This document shows positions 41,364-50,752 of a stretch of 52,380 nucleotides of DNA, in pieces. A program made the position numbers and the translations under genes. Location: the NCBI RefSeq assembly GCF_003947435.1, contig NZ_RCOS01000027.1, positions 1 through 52,380 on the forward strand, given 5' to 3'. Under the pieces are notes generated by a model. The model was given only the letters and a program-made list of their open reading frames with translations. It did no database searches and had not been told where the DNA came from. Positions within the stretch are counted from its first letter, which is position 1. The number at the start of each line of letters is the position of its first letter. The DNA comes from Candidatus Methanodesulfokora washburnensis (GTDB lineage Archaea; Korarchaeota; Korarchaeia; Korarchaeales; Korarchaeaceae).

Positions 41364-43574
41364 TTGCAGAAGTATAAGAAAATAGTTGACCATCTAAAAG
41401 ATCTAATGGGCAATCAAGAAAACATCAGAAATATAGGTATAATGGCTCATGTAGATCATGGAAAGACCACACTATCCGATCAATTGCTCTCCGGGGCCGG
41501 GATGATAAGTGATAAGATGGCTGGGGAAATGCTGATGCTAGATTATCTGGAGATAGAACAAATGAGGCAGATGACAGTGAAAGCTGCGAATGTATCTTTG
41601 TACTATCAAAAAGATGGAAGGGAATATGCAATAAATCTGATAGATACACCAGGCCACATAGACTTTACAGGCCATGTGACCAGATCTCTCAGAGTTATAG
41701 ATGGTGCAATAGTGGTCGTGGATGCAGTGGAGGAGGTCATGGTTCAGACAGAGACTGTTACTAGGCAGGCGCTTGAGGAGAGAGTAAAGCCCCTACTTTT
41801 CATAAATAAAATAGATAGGCTGATAAAAGAGCTCAGGCTCACCCCACAGGAAGTGCAAAAGAAAATAGTCAGAATAATAAAAGACTTTAATAATTTAATA
41901 GAGGCTTATGCAGAGGAACAATTCAAGGACAGCTGGAAGGTGAGCTGGGAAAACGACTCCGTTGCCCTTGGTTCGGCTCTTCACGGATGGGGGATGAACA
42001 ATAGCATATCACAGAAGAAGGGAATTAAGTTCTCTGATATAATTAAGGCATATGAGGAAGGGACTGATTTAAAGCCAATAATTCCCGTGTATGATGCAAT
42101 ACTGGACATGGTTATCAGACACATACCCTCCCCTAAGGAAGCACAGAGCTACAGAATAGACAAGATATGGAGGGACAAGGAAGCGGAGGATATAATAAAT
42201 GCAATGAAAAACTGCGATCCAAACGGGCCCCTTGTAATTGGGGTAAATGCAGTAAAGGTTGAGCCACAAGCAGGGGTAGTTGTGACAGGCAGGGTATTCA
42301 GCGGAACTCTTAGAGAGGGAGAGGAGGTATATCTTGTGAATGCAAGGCAGACTCAAAGGGTACAGCAGGCATCTCTCTACATGGGACCTTACAGGATAAG
42401 ATCCGAGCAAGTTCCTGCTGGTAATATAGTGGCGATAATGGGGCTCAGTTATGCAAGTCCAGGGGAGACCGTTATAACTCAGGATATAAGGGATAGGGTT
42501 ATTCAGGGATTTGAGTCGATAAAGTACGTCACAGAGCCCGTTGTAACAGTGGCGATAGAGCCAAAGAAACCTCAGGATCTGCCAAAGCTCGTGGATGCCA
42601 TTAGAAGGCTCACTATACAGGATCCAAACCTGATAATGATACACAACACTGAAACCGGTGAGATATTGCTCAAGGGAACAGGGCAGCTTCATCTCGAAAT
42701 AGCGATGTACGAGCTTCAGAAGGAGGGTTTAGAGTTCGAAGTTGGCGAGCCCACTGTTGTGTATAGGGAGAGCATAAGAGGATCAAGCGATGTTGTTCTG
42801 GCCAAATCTCCAAACAAGCTAAACAGAATATGGGTGACAGCAGCAAGATTAGACGATAAAGTCGTTAACATGATAAAAATGAGGGAGATAGATGAGAGAA
42901 CTGACAGAAGAACGCTTGCTACAGTGCTTAGGGAAAGAGGGGGAATGGAGACCGAGGATGCCAGAAATGTCATGAAGATAGATGAGGAGAACTACAACTT
43001 GCTTATAAATAGAACAGTTGGAGTGCAGAGATTAGACGAAGTCAAGGAGCTATTGAAGCAGGGATTCATCTGGTCGATGAAAGAAGGGCCTTTGGCTGGC
43101 GAGCCTGTAATGGGGGTTGTCATAAGGCTTGTCAATGCAATGATACACGAGGATCCAGCTCACAGAGGACCAGCCCAGATAACTCCAACGATGAGAAGGG
43201 CTATATATGGTGCTATGCTTAGCTCTGATCCTGTTTTGCTTGAGCCAGTGTACGAAATTCAGGTGTCAACCCCTCCAGAACTCATAGGAAATGTGATAGG
43301 TCTGATATCGCAGAAGAGAGGAAAGGTAGAGGGAATAGAGGAGAGAGGGAGGATAAGCATAGTGAAAGGACAGATACCTGTGAGAGAAACTCTTGGAACT
43401 TTCAGCAATGAGATGAGAAGTGTGACGAGTGGAAGAGCCTTCTGGCAGACAAAGTTCTCTCACTGGGAGCCCATGCCAAAGAACCTGATGATAGAGACAA
43501 TAATGGAGATAAGAAGGAGAAAGGGAATGAAAGAGGAGATTCCAAGGGCAGAAGAATTTATGGACACCCTTTGA
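41364..43574 (+). CDS. fusA: Translation elongation factor 2 (aEF-2)
   Basis: The protein has about 736 residues. G1 AHVDHGKTT, the switch II region DTPGHIDF and NKID are all present, with domains II to V complete. DPAHRGPAQITP near residue 600 is the domain IV tip with the histidine that carries diphthamide in most archaea. A GAGGTGG lies a few nt before the TTG at 41364, which I take as the start; GTG codons at 41355 and 41358 are in frame and would add three or two residues. It translocates tRNAs on the ribosome. Confidence 0.97.
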   Translation: MQKYKKIVDHLKDLMGNQENIRNIGIMAHVDHGKTTLSDQLLSGAGMISDKMAGEMLMLDYLEIEQMRQMTVKAANVSLYYQKDGREYAINLIDTPGHIDFTGHVTRSLRVIDGAIVVVDAVEEVMVQTETVTRQALEERVKPLLFINKIDRLIKELRLTPQEVQKKIVRIIKDFNNLIEAYAEEQFKDSWKVSWENDSVALGSALHGWGMNNSISQKKGIKFSDIIKAYEEGTDLKPIIPVYDAILDMVIRHIPSPKEAQSYRIDKIWRDKEAEDIINAMKNCDPNGPLVIGVNAVKVEPQAGVVVTGRVFSGTLREGEEVYLVNARQTQRVQQASLYMGPYRIRSEQVPAGNIVAIMGLSYASPGETVITQDIRDRVIQGFESIKYVTEPVVTVAIEPKKPQDLPKLVDAIRRLTIQDPNLIMIHNTETGEILLKGTGQLHLEIAMYELQKEGLEFEVGEPTVVYRESIRGSSDVVLAKSPNKLNRIWVTAARLDDKVVNMIKMREIDERTDRRTLATVLRERGGMETEDARNVMKIDEENYNLLINRTVGVQRLDEVKELLKQGFIWSMKEGPLAGEPVMGVVIRLVNAMIHEDPAHRGPAQITPTMRRAIYGAMLSSDPVLLEPVYEIQVSTPPELIGNVIGLISQKRGKVEGIEERGRISIVKGQIPVRETLGTFSNEMRSVTSGRAFWQTKFSHWEPMPKNLMIETIMEIRRRKGMKEEIPRAEEFMDTL

Positions 43575-43583
43575 CCCAACAAT

Positions 43584-44252
43584 TTATTCCTCTTTTCCCT
43601 TTGCTTCTTGTTTTCTGTATATAAATGGCCCTATGAATAGAATAAGGAGAGAGAGGATAGAAACAAAAGTGCATATCACATCCACTAAAGGATGAGGTGC
43701 GATGGATATTATCAGGGGAGGCAAAAACCTGAGATCCCACAAAAACCCACTTCCTGCAGTTTCCTTGGATCTGGGATACCTCAAGGGCACTAATGTCATT
43801 ATAATCGATATTATCACTAGAGCAATTGGTATGCTCATACCTCCAAGCACAGGGGTTTCTATCAGAAGAGCTGGTATGAATGTAGGAGCGCCGTTGAAAT
43901 GCCTCTCTCCTTTTGGCATCGATATCCTAATAGCACCTGCTATTATTAGAAGTACTGATGGAATCTGGGCAATAAAACCATCCCTCATCGATAGAAGGAT
44001 TGCTGGGGCAATACACTGATTTACTCTATCCGTAAACCTGTCTAACATCTCTCCATGGGGGCTTTTGGCATTGAGAAGTCGGGCTACTGCTCCATCTAAA
44101 TAATCCAAGAAGAGAGCAAAGAAGAAAAGTCTGGATGATAGCTCAAAATTTAGCTTTGCAGCTGATATGATCGACTCAAATGATGTGGCTAGCGCTGTAA
44201 GGGTTATAATATCCGGGATTATATACCTTCTGGTGCTACTAGATGCCGACAT
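43584..44252 (-). CDS. CDP-alcohol phosphatidyltransferase (archaetidyl headgroup transferase)
   Basis: About 222 residues with six TM helices and the exact family motif DX2DGX2ARX8GX3DX3D (DYLDGAVAR...GEMLDRFTD). It transfers an alcohol phosphate, such as inositol phosphate, serine or glycerol phosphate, to CDP-archaeol in the membrane. The presence of inositol-1-phosphate synthase in the same window (10526-11605) makes archaetidylinositol phosphate synthesis attractive but unproven. The ATG at 44252 is chosen because the upstream in-frame ATG (44285) would overlap the divergent trmJ by 43 bp; at 44252 the overlap is 10 bp. Confidence 0.88.
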   Translation of the reverse strand: MSASSSTRRYIIPDIITLTALATSFESIISAAKLNFELSSRLFFFALFLDYLDGAVARLLNAKSPHGEMLDRFTDRVNQCIAPAILLSMRDGFIAQIPSVLLIIAGAIRISMPKGERHFNGAPTFIPALLIETPVLGGMSIPIALVIISIIMTLVPLRYPRSKETAGSGFLWDLRFLPPLIISIAPHPLVDVICTFVSILSLLILFIGPFIYRKQEAKGKEE

Positions 44253-44986
44253 ATCACGTGATCCTCGTTGAACCTGAGAGCTCATTAAATGTAGGTCTAG
44301 TTGCTAGGGCTATGAAAAACTTTGGCCTCAGGGACATGAGGATAGTTGCACCCATGTTTGAATCTTTTGAAAAAGCTTATGTAGCAGCGATGATGGCATC
44401 GGATGTGCTAAGAGAGGCAAAGATATTCAGCACATTGGAAGAGGCAATAAAAGGGATAGATGTAATAGTTGGGACGACAGCCAAGCCCTCCATAAGGGTG
44501 ATATCCAGAAGAGCTGTCTCTTTAAGGGAGTTTGTTTCCGAGATCCGTGCTGATACTAGCTATGGATTTGTTTTCGGCAGAGAGTCAACAGGACTGACAA
44601 ACGAGGAATTGGAGATGTGTGATGTTGTCTTGAATATACCATCATCCGAGGAATACCCAACGCTGAATCTATCTAACGCGGCATCCATAATCTTCTATGA
44701 GCTTTTTATCTTAAAGAAGGAGAAAGAGGACAGGTTATATGAACCTGTGCCAAGAGAAATCAGGGAGCTGATGCTGGAATCGATTAAAAATATAATAGAA
44801 ATGACAGATCTTCCTGCTTACAAGAAAAGAAGGCTTTCCTCCCTCTGCAAGAGGATACTTGGGAGAATATATCCATGCGGTCTAGCGAGGGATGAGGCTA
44901 TATATTTATTAGGTGCGTTGAGATCAGTGGAGGAGAAGTTGAGGAGAGTGGTGATCGATGTCGACCAGACCGGGAAGAAATTATAG
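44243..44986 (+). CDS. trmJ: tRNA 2'-O-methyltransferase TrmJ-like (SPOUT)
   Basis: The 247-residue SPOUT enzyme has SSLNVGLVARAMKNFGL (motif 1), FGRESTGLTNEELEMCD (motif 2) and NLSNAASIIFYEL (motif 3), then a C-terminal helical extension as in TrmJ, which methylates the 2'-OH of position 32 of tRNA. It heads an information-processing operon; its 3' end overlaps rpl10e by 29 nt. Its 5' end overlaps that of the divergent CDP-alcohol transferase gene. Confidence 0.88.
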   Translation: MPTYHVILVEPESSLNVGLVARAMKNFGLRDMRIVAPMFESFEKAYVAAMMASDVLREAKIFSTLEEAIKGIDVIVGTTAKPSIRVISRRAVSLREFVSEIRADTSYGFVFGRESTGLTNEELEMCDVVLNIPSSEEYPTLNLSNAASIIFYELFILKKEKEDRLYEPVPREIRELMLESIKNIIEMTDLPAYKKRRLSSLCKRILGRIYPCGLARDEAIYLLGALRSVEEKLRRVVIDVDQTGKKL

Positions 44987-45482
44987 GGCCTTGCAGAGAC
45001 CCTATACAAGAAAGGAGTACATAAGAAGCATTCCACCAAGCAAGATAACGAAGTTCGTTCACGGAAATCCAGAGGGAGCCTATGATTACGAGATTAAGAT
45101 TGTTGCAACTGCTAGCTTTCAAGTTAAAAGCAATGCGCTGGAAGCTGCTAGAATGAGCGTTCTATCCCAGCTTAGAAACTCTGTTCCAGAGGAATTCTTC
45201 CTCTTTAAAGTGGTGCCGTATCCTCATCAAGTGATAAGGAGGCATGCTCTTGCTGGAGTTCATAAAGCTGAGAGGCTTCAAAAGGGAATGAGGCTTGCCT
45301 TCGGAAAACCAGATGGAAGGGCAGCTAGGATAATGAAAGGGCAGGAGATAATGGTGCTCAGAGTGAGAGCACAGGATCTTGAGCTGGCAAAGGAGGCTAT
45401 CAGAATAGGGAAATTAAAACTTCCTCATATGACCAAGGTCGTCGTAGAGAGGATAGCAGGCAATGAGAAGAAAGGAGCTTGA
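44958..45482 (+). CDS. rpl10e: Ribosomal protein uL16 (L10e)
   Basis: The 174-residue large-subunit protein near the peptidyl transferase centre: [19 protein letters not shown] at the N-terminus, [30 protein letters not shown] in the middle, and the [13 protein letters not shown] loop. It lies between trmJ and the METTL5-like gene with overlaps on both sides (29 and 20 nt), indicating tight co-translation. Confidence 0.96.
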   Translation: MSTRPGRNYRALQRPYTRKEYIRSIPPSKITKFVHGNPEGAYDYEIKIVATASFQVKSNALEAARMSVLSQLRNSVPEEFFLFKVVPYPHQVIRRHALAGVHKAERLQKGMRLAFGKPDGRAARIMKGQEIMVLRVRAQDLELAKEAIRIGKLKLPHMTKVVVERIAGNEKKGA

Positions 45483-46077
45483 GATAATACTGCAGAAAAT
45501 ATCTCCACTTCCCAAGTATGACATCTGGTCTGAGCAGTATCAAACTCCACCAGATTTGGCATCTTTTATTTTATACACAGCTGTTGAAAAGGGTGACATA
45601 GAGGGTAAGAAAGTGGCGGATTTTGGATGTGGAAGTGGAATTCTTGCGATAGGTGCAGCGATACTGGGAGCTTCTGAAGTTATAGGGATAGATATAGATC
45701 CAGTCGCGATATCAGAGTCTAAGAGAAATGCAGAGATGCTTCAAGTTAGTGACAAAACAAAGTTTTTCCTAATGGATGTGAGGGATTTCAATATCGAGGT
45801 GGACACTGTGCTACAAAATCCACCTTTTGGCACAAAAAGGAGACATATGGATATAATATTTTTAGAAAAAGCACTATCAGTATCAAAAGTTGTGTATTCT
45901 GTTCACAAAGCTGGCAACACCGATTTTATAAGGAAATTTGTGGAGAGACTCGGAGGAGCTGTGGATGAGATATGGTTCTCTAGGATAAAAATTCCCAAGA
46001 TTCATAAATTTCATTTAAGAGCTGTATATCCAGTGGATGTGGAGATATTCAGGGTGGTTAAATGGAAAGGATTGTAA
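45463..46077 (+). CDS. METTL5-like RNA m6A methyltransferase
   Basis: The 204-residue Rossmann methyltransferase: SAM site [16 protein letters not shown] (residues 51-66), GIDIDP acidic loop, and the catalytic NPPFG (119-123) of N6-adenine methylases. Layout and the N-terminal [17 protein letters not shown] match archaeal homologues of METTL5, which modifies small-subunit rRNA. A Trm112-like partner is not encoded in the window. It overlaps rpl10e by 20 nt and csl4 by 16 nt. Confidence 0.88.
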   Translation: MRRKELEIILQKISPLPKYDIWSEQYQTPPDLASFILYTAVEKGDIEGKKVADFGCGSGILAIGAAILGASEVIGIDIDPVAISESKRNAEMLQVSDKTKFFLMDVRDFNIEVDTVLQNPPFGTKRRHMDIIFLEKALSVSKVVYSVHKAGNTDFIRKFVERLGGAVDEIWFSRIKIPKIHKFHLRAVYPVDVEIFRVVKWKGL

Positions 46078-46616
46078 TTCCTGGAGAAAAACTAGGGGTA
46101 ATAGAGCAGTATCTTCCAGGAGAGGGAACTTATCTGAACTCATCCGGAGTGGTGGTCTCCAACCTTCTTGGAGAAGCCATTTCTCAAAATAGAAAGATAG
46201 CAGTAAAGCCCGTTAGAGAGGTGAGATATCCACTTTCTGCAGGAGATATCGTGATAGCCATCATATGGAGCAGTGAAAGATCTCAATTTCTAGCAAAAAT
46301 ACTGGCTTTGTTCAAGCCAAAGGAATTGCTCCTCAAATCACTTATGTCAGCTATAATTCTGAAGAAAACCCCGGAGAACAGGGCAGCTCTGCCTGGAGAT
46401 TTTGTTCTTGCAAAAGTTGAAAGCTTTATTGGAGGGGATATATATCTAACAATGACCGGTTCTACTGAGCTTGGGGTGATAAGTGCGATGTGTAGGAAGT
46501 GTAACGTTAAGCTTAATAGAGTAGGCTACACCTTGGTCTGTAACAAGTGTCAGCAGGTATATCTTGATAGAAAGATAAGTGATCATTATGGGCTTAATCC
46601 GTTCGAAAGAAGGTAA
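46062..46616 (+). CDS. csl4: Exosome RNA-binding subunit Csl4
   Basis: The 184-residue cap protein of the archaeal exosome: N-terminal domain [20 protein letters not shown], a central S1 domain ([10 protein letters not shown] and following strands), and a C-terminal zinc ribbon CRKCN...CNKCQ. It recruits RNA and DnaG to the RNase core. It overlaps the next gene by about 29 nt within the METTL5-Csl4-Rpo11 cluster, an arrangement seen in other archaea. Confidence 0.93.
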   Translation: MERIVIPGEKLGVIEQYLPGEGTYLNSSGVVVSNLLGEAISQNRKIAVKPVREVRYPLSAGDIVIAIIWSSERSQFLAKILALFKPKELLLKSLMSAIILKKTPENRAALPGDFVLAKVESFIGGDIYLTMTGSTELGVISAMCRKCNVKLNRVGYTLVCNKCQQVYLDRKISDHYGLNPFERR

Positions 46617-47211
46617 TTTGAGGAGATCTGTTGTCTTGATGATAGATGAAGAGGATAGAGAGGACTTTCTGGAGTTTTTTGAGAGAGCAGCCTCCGGACT
46701 AGATTACTCATACAGACTTGATGAGAAAGGAAAACTTGTGATAGATATTTTTGGGGATAAATCATCCCAGAGATTTGCGGAGAGAAAGATAAGAAATGCA
46801 TACAGGAATTTCTATATAATGAAAGATAGAAAAATGGGATTGAGAAGGTATCCTGTTGAGGTAATAGCAGAGCTAGCCGCAGGAGTCTCCATAGGTTTAG
46901 TGGAGAAATCTATAAAGCTTAAAGGAAGAAAGCTGGAGAGAAGAAAGGATGTGCTAATAACTGATCTTGAGCCGGATGAGATAACGGATATGATAAATGA
47001 ACTCAGATACTCTCTTGATGAGATAAGGCCCTTCGTCAAGCAGAAGATGGTGAGGGAGGTATTAGTATTAGCATCTTTTATATCTGGAGTTAATGTCGTA
47101 GACATGATGGAAAAAGCAATTGATTTAGGCTTGATAGAGGAAGTTAACGGCATCTATTACCTGAGGAAAAATCCGGATGAGATTATAAGAATGCTGGTAG
47201 GAGGTGATTGA
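46588..47211 (+). CDS. DUF2067-like conserved archaeal protein
   Basis: About 207 residues, soluble, mixed alpha/beta with many charged residues and no cysteines. It lies between csl4 and rpoL, where archaeal genomes commonly carry a conserved protein of this size (DUF2067). The ATG at 46588 is preferred; GTG at 46579 is in frame. Function unknown; position suggests RNA metabolism. Confidence 0.65.
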   Translation: MGLIRSKEGNLRRSVVLMIDEEDREDFLEFFERAASGLDYSYRLDEKGKLVIDIFGDKSSQRFAERKIRNAYRNFYIMKDRKMGLRRYPVEVIAELAAGVSIGLVEKSIKLKGRKLERRKDVLITDLEPDEITDMINELRYSLDEIRPFVKQKMVREVLVLASFISGVNVVDMMEKAIDLGLIEEVNGIYYLRKNPDEIIRMLVGGD

Positions 47212-47499
47212 GTGGAGCTGAAGATAGAAAAAAAGGAGAAAAATCTCCTATCAATAAGAGTTTATGGGGAGACATATACCCTCTTGGACCCGCTGACAGA
47301 TGTCCTCTTGAGAATGGATGGTGTTGAGTTCGCTGGATACGATGTACCGCATCCTCTTAAAGAGGAAGGTGTTCTCACTGTCAGAACAAGAGATGGAGTA
47401 TCCCCAGATAAGGTGATCTTAGAAGCCTTAAACAAGCTGAAAGCAGAGTTTGGAAAGATAAAACCGGATGTGGAGCAACAGCTCAAGAAAGTTGGGTGA
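47212..47499 (+). CDS. rpoL: RNA polymerase subunit Rpo11 (RpoL)
   Basis: The 95-residue protein with the alpha-NTD-like dimerisation fold: LTDVLLRMDGVEFAGYDVPHPL is the Rpo11/RPB11 signature. It pairs with Rpo3 during polymerase assembly. The start is a GTG directly after the stop of the previous gene. aglB begins 5 nt after its stop. Confidence 0.94.
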   Translation: MELKIEKKEKNLLSIRVYGETYTLLDPLTDVLLRMDGVEFAGYDVPHPLKEEGVLTVRTRDGVSPDKVILEALNKLKAEFGKIKPDVEQQLKKVG

Positions 47500-47503
47500 T
47501 CTT

Positions 47504-49534
47504 ATGGAGAAGAAGTATTTCAACATAATTTTTGATGTGGTATCCCTTTTAGCATCATATATAATAGGAGTTTACCTGAGAATTCTCCCTATATTCACCT
47601 ATGGAGTTCATCTAACAGCTGATGATCCCCTGATTCACTATTGGGTCACGAAGTATCTGCTGGAAAACGGGAGATTGCCGACGTATAATGCCTTGGCATG
47701 GCATCCTTGGGGATATGATCCGGAGAAAGTACTTCCGGATCTTCACTACTATATCTCAGCCTACCTGTACAAGATAGTAACTACGATACATAGCATTGAT
47801 CTCTACACTTTTGTGGTTTTAATGCCAGCATTCTTTGCTCCTCTTGTTGTCATACCCCTATATCTGCTTGTAAAGGAGCTCTGGGGAAGGTGGCCGGCAT
47901 TTTTCACGTCAATAGGAGTCATCACATCCTGGGCTTATATGAGCAGGACCACAGCTGGATTCTTCAGGCATGAACAGATAGCAATACCATTTCTCACAGC
48001 ATCATTCTATCTCACAGTTAAGTCCATGAGGGAGAGAGATCTGTGGAAATCTGTGGTGCTCTCCGGTTTCAGCGGCCTGTTTTTGGCAGTATCTGCTGGA
48101 ACATGGGCTGGATTTAGGCAGCTATATGATGCATATCCTCTGATGCTTTTCATCTTCATGCTCTTCAGAAGAGCTGAGCTAAAAGATGTCATATCACTTG
48201 GGCTTCCACCTGTTTACGTGCTTTTGGCATCCATATCAATTCCATCTCTTAGCTCAAGATCGGTTTTGATATCGATGGAGTCCACATTTGTATGGGCTGT
48301 TTTAGTTGCATCAATACTGTATACTATATTTCAGAAGTATAGAAAGGAAATTGATGCTAGGATTCCAGCAGCTGGAGGCTTTTTAGCAGTTCTCCTTTTC
48401 TTCTTCCTGACAGGAACTTATGCACCTCTGACTGGAAGGCTCCTAAGAGTGGTATTTCCTGGAGTAAAACTTCCTCCTGGAAATGTAGTTGAGACAGTAG
48501 CTGAGCATGCTCCTGGATCTGTCCTAGGATACTTTAACTACCTTCTAATTCCAATAGCATTCGGTCTCTCTTTGATGGCTTGGGAGATGTGGAGAGACAA
48601 GACTCATATTTTTATAGTAATAAATGCTATCATAAGCCTGTACTTTGCTGAAAGCATAACTAGGTTACCGCCTCTTGCAGCTCCATTTGCTGGATTGGGT
48701 ATTGGATATATCACGATGAAGATAGTTGAATTAACAAAATCTAGAGCAGAATCAGCTAAAAGAATATCAAAACTTCTTAGCAGGAAGGGAAAATCCTCAA
48801 GAAGGAGAATTTTGTCTAATTTCATGCTTCCAACGCTCTTAATAGCTCTGCTGCTTATTGCTCCCATATTCGCCTCAGCATACCTCTCATATGAAGCCTC
48901 GAGGACATATCCTCTTGGGTTTGAAGAGGGCTGGGAAAAAGTATTTTCATGGTTGAAAAACAATACAAAAAACGGCACTGTTGTTGTATCTTGGTGGGAT
49001 TATGGGTACTGGATACAGCTCGGTGCCTCTAGGGTAACATTAGCAGATGGTCTTACGATAAACAGCAGCCAGATAAGGGAAATAGCATATGCATTTTCTG
49101 GAAACGAGGAGGACATGTTGGATCTGATGATGAGATATAATGCAAGCTATGCAATAGTAAACGTTATTCCCATGGCTGGAGGTGGTGAAATAGATATTGG
49201 ATATGACATTGTTAATAAAAGAATAAGTATCGAACCTACAGGAAAATGGCAGGCAATATTTTGGATAGCACAGAGATTTACCTATAGTCCATTCAGGGAT
49301 CCATATGATTACTATCGGTATGATCTTCAAAAATATTTTACAATAGATCAAACTGAACAGGTAGTTTATCCTACACGAATATTTCTGAATACAACACTTT
49401 GTAAAATGGCTCTATCTCCATTTACAAACAGCTCCATATATTTCAGACCAGCTTATATCTGGGGTCCTGTAATAGTCCCCCTTGGTAGGGAATATAAGCT
49501 AGCTTATGTAGTAGTAGCTGGGATAAAAGAATAA
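47504..49534 (+). CDS. aglB: Oligosaccharyltransferase AglB (STT3 family)
   Basis: About 676 residues: a dozen or so TM helices, the first-loop acidic motif ADDPLIHYWVTKYL, then the C-terminal extracytoplasmic domain with the sequon-binding WWDYG (VVSWWDYGYWIQ). It transfers lipid-linked glycans to Asn of N-x-S/T in secreted proteins. GGGTGATC just before the ATG at 47504 sets the start; 12 upstream in-frame codons overlapping rpoL are excluded. Likely clients include the sequon-rich secreted proteins at 7158-7925 and 32398-34155. Confidence 0.93.
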   Translation: MEKKYFNIIFDVVSLLASYIIGVYLRILPIFTYGVHLTADDPLIHYWVTKYLLENGRLPTYNALAWHPWGYDPEKVLPDLHYYISAYLYKIVTTIHSIDLYTFVVLMPAFFAPLVVIPLYLLVKELWGRWPAFFTSIGVITSWAYMSRTTAGFFRHEQIAIPFLTASFYLTVKSMRERDLWKSVVLSGFSGLFLAVSAGTWAGFRQLYDAYPLMLFIFMLFRRAELKDVISLGLPPVYVLLASISIPSLSSRSVLISMESTFVWAVLVASILYTIFQKYRKEIDARIPAAGGFLAVLLFFFLTGTYAPLTGRLLRVVFPGVKLPPGNVVETVAEHAPGSVLGYFNYLLIPIAFGLSLMAWEMWRDKTHIFIVINAIISLYFAESITRLPPLAAPFAGLGIGYITMKIVELTKSRAESAKRISKLLSRKGKSSRRRILSNFMLPTLLIALLLIAPIFASAYLSYEASRTYPLGFEEGWEKVFSWLKNNTKNGTVVVSWWDYGYWIQLGASRVTLADGLTINSSQIREIAYAFSGNEEDMLDLMMRYNASYAIVNVIPMAGGGEIDIGYDIVNKRISIEPTGKWQAIFWIAQRFTYSPFRDPYDYYRYDLQKYFTIDQTEQVVYPTRIFLNTTLCKMALSPFTNSSIYFRPAYIWGPVIVPLGREYKLAYVVVAGIKE

Positions 49535-49558
49535 CTTAAGGAGATTTGGTGATAGCCA

Positions 49559-50692
49559 ATGATAACAGGGAGAGATCCATTATCCTTCTTTTATAGGGAA
49601 GATCAGCTTGAAAATGAGGTTTACAGCAAACTTAAGGAGATGTTAGAGGCAGAGGCAGATCCCGGACAGATAAAAATGCTCCCCAAAATATCCTTTGCGA
49701 TGATAAAGCCGGATGCTTACTTGAGAGGGCTTGCTCCTACTGTGATCAGCAGACTCGAGGAGGAGGGCTTCCACGTTGCAAAATTCGATGTAAGGAAGAT
49801 GAAGAGCAGGGAGATAGATGAGCTCTACATGTTTGTCAAGAATAAATACAGGGAATCTTGGTGGATAATGCCCAAGGTCTTCAGCATGGCACCGGTTGTT
49901 CCCATGATACTGACAGGAGATACAATGGGATTCGATCATCTATCAGAAAGACTAAGGGAGCTTATAGGACCCACCACTCCAGATGCAGGCAGGCCTGGAG
50001 GCATGAGATATGACCTTAAGGGGGCAAACAGAGTTCTCAACATAATTCATGCATCTGATGACCCAGCTTCTGCTCTAAGAGAAGCTTTAGTCTTCTTCTC
50101 CTTGGAAGAAATACTTGATGTTTTAAGCGGTGGATTTGAGCCATTAGATGTGGAAAGTAGGGAATTCACGCCAGAGGAGCCAATGGATCTCAGAAGGTGG
50201 AGGGTATTTAATGAGATAAAACTTGAGGCAGCTGACCTGTTGGAGCAGGGAAGACAGGATATTCTCTCCCTTCTGGATAAAGAAGCTGAGATAGTGGAAA
50301 TGGATCTGCCTATAGATGAGGAGAGAGAAAGCCTTATGGAGATAGAGAGAGCAATCTCCGCAAAGGCAGAGAAAATAAGGAGAGAGATCCTGAACTCAGC
50401 TGTAGTAGAGGCTAGATCTCCAGCAGATATAGGGAGAAAGATCTCATTCTCTGAAAGGATGGAGGAATCCCTCGTCTCCCTCAGGATAATAGAGTTATTA
50501 AGCGATGAGGAGAAACTCTCCAGATACAAAAACTTCGACTTTCTATTGCTAAAAGGAATCTCAGCTGGAATAATAACGGAGAACTATCAAGAGGTAGTGG
50601 CTCATAGCACATGGGCAGTAGCACCTCAAATGATGGCAGATCTGAAGAAGGTTGGGAAAAAACCAATAACAATATTAGAAGCTACTAAATAA
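49559..50692 (+). CDS. Nucleoside diphosphate kinase-domain protein with long C-terminal extension
   Basis: Residues about 43-185 form an NDK domain: FAMIKPDAYLRGL (catalytic Lys50), IGPTTPDAGRPGGMR, and NIIHASDD with the phospho-His164, followed by SALREALVFF. All key residues of an active NDK are present. The domain is preceded by a 40-residue helical leader and has an insertion before the active site. A C-terminal extension of about 190 mostly helical, acidic residues is not part of NDK (usual length about 140-150). The gene precedes CDC48. The role of the extension is unknown. Confidence 0.8.
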   Translation: MITGRDPLSFFYREDQLENEVYSKLKEMLEAEADPGQIKMLPKISFAMIKPDAYLRGLAPTVISRLEEEGFHVAKFDVRKMKSREIDELYMFVKNKYRESWWIMPKVFSMAPVVPMILTGDTMGFDHLSERLRELIGPTTPDAGRPGGMRYDLKGANRVLNIIHASDDPASALREALVFFSLEEILDVLSGGFEPLDVESREFTPEEPMDLRRWRVFNEIKLEAADLLEQGRQDILSLLDKEAEIVEMDLPIDEERESLMEIERAISAKAEKIRREILNSAVVEARSPADIGRKISFSERMEESLVSLRIIELLSDEEKLSRYKNFDFLLLKGISAGIITENYQEVVAHSTWAVAPQMMADLKKVGKKPITILEATK

Positions 50693-50752
50693 CGAAGAAG
50701 GTATTAAAAGCTCCTAATTTCTTGAGAAAATGAGGTTGAAGAGGGGCCTAGA

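Noticed and set aside
41425-42692. Long open frames antisense to EF-2
   Set aside because: They are shadows of a highly biased coding sequence with no motifs or start signals.
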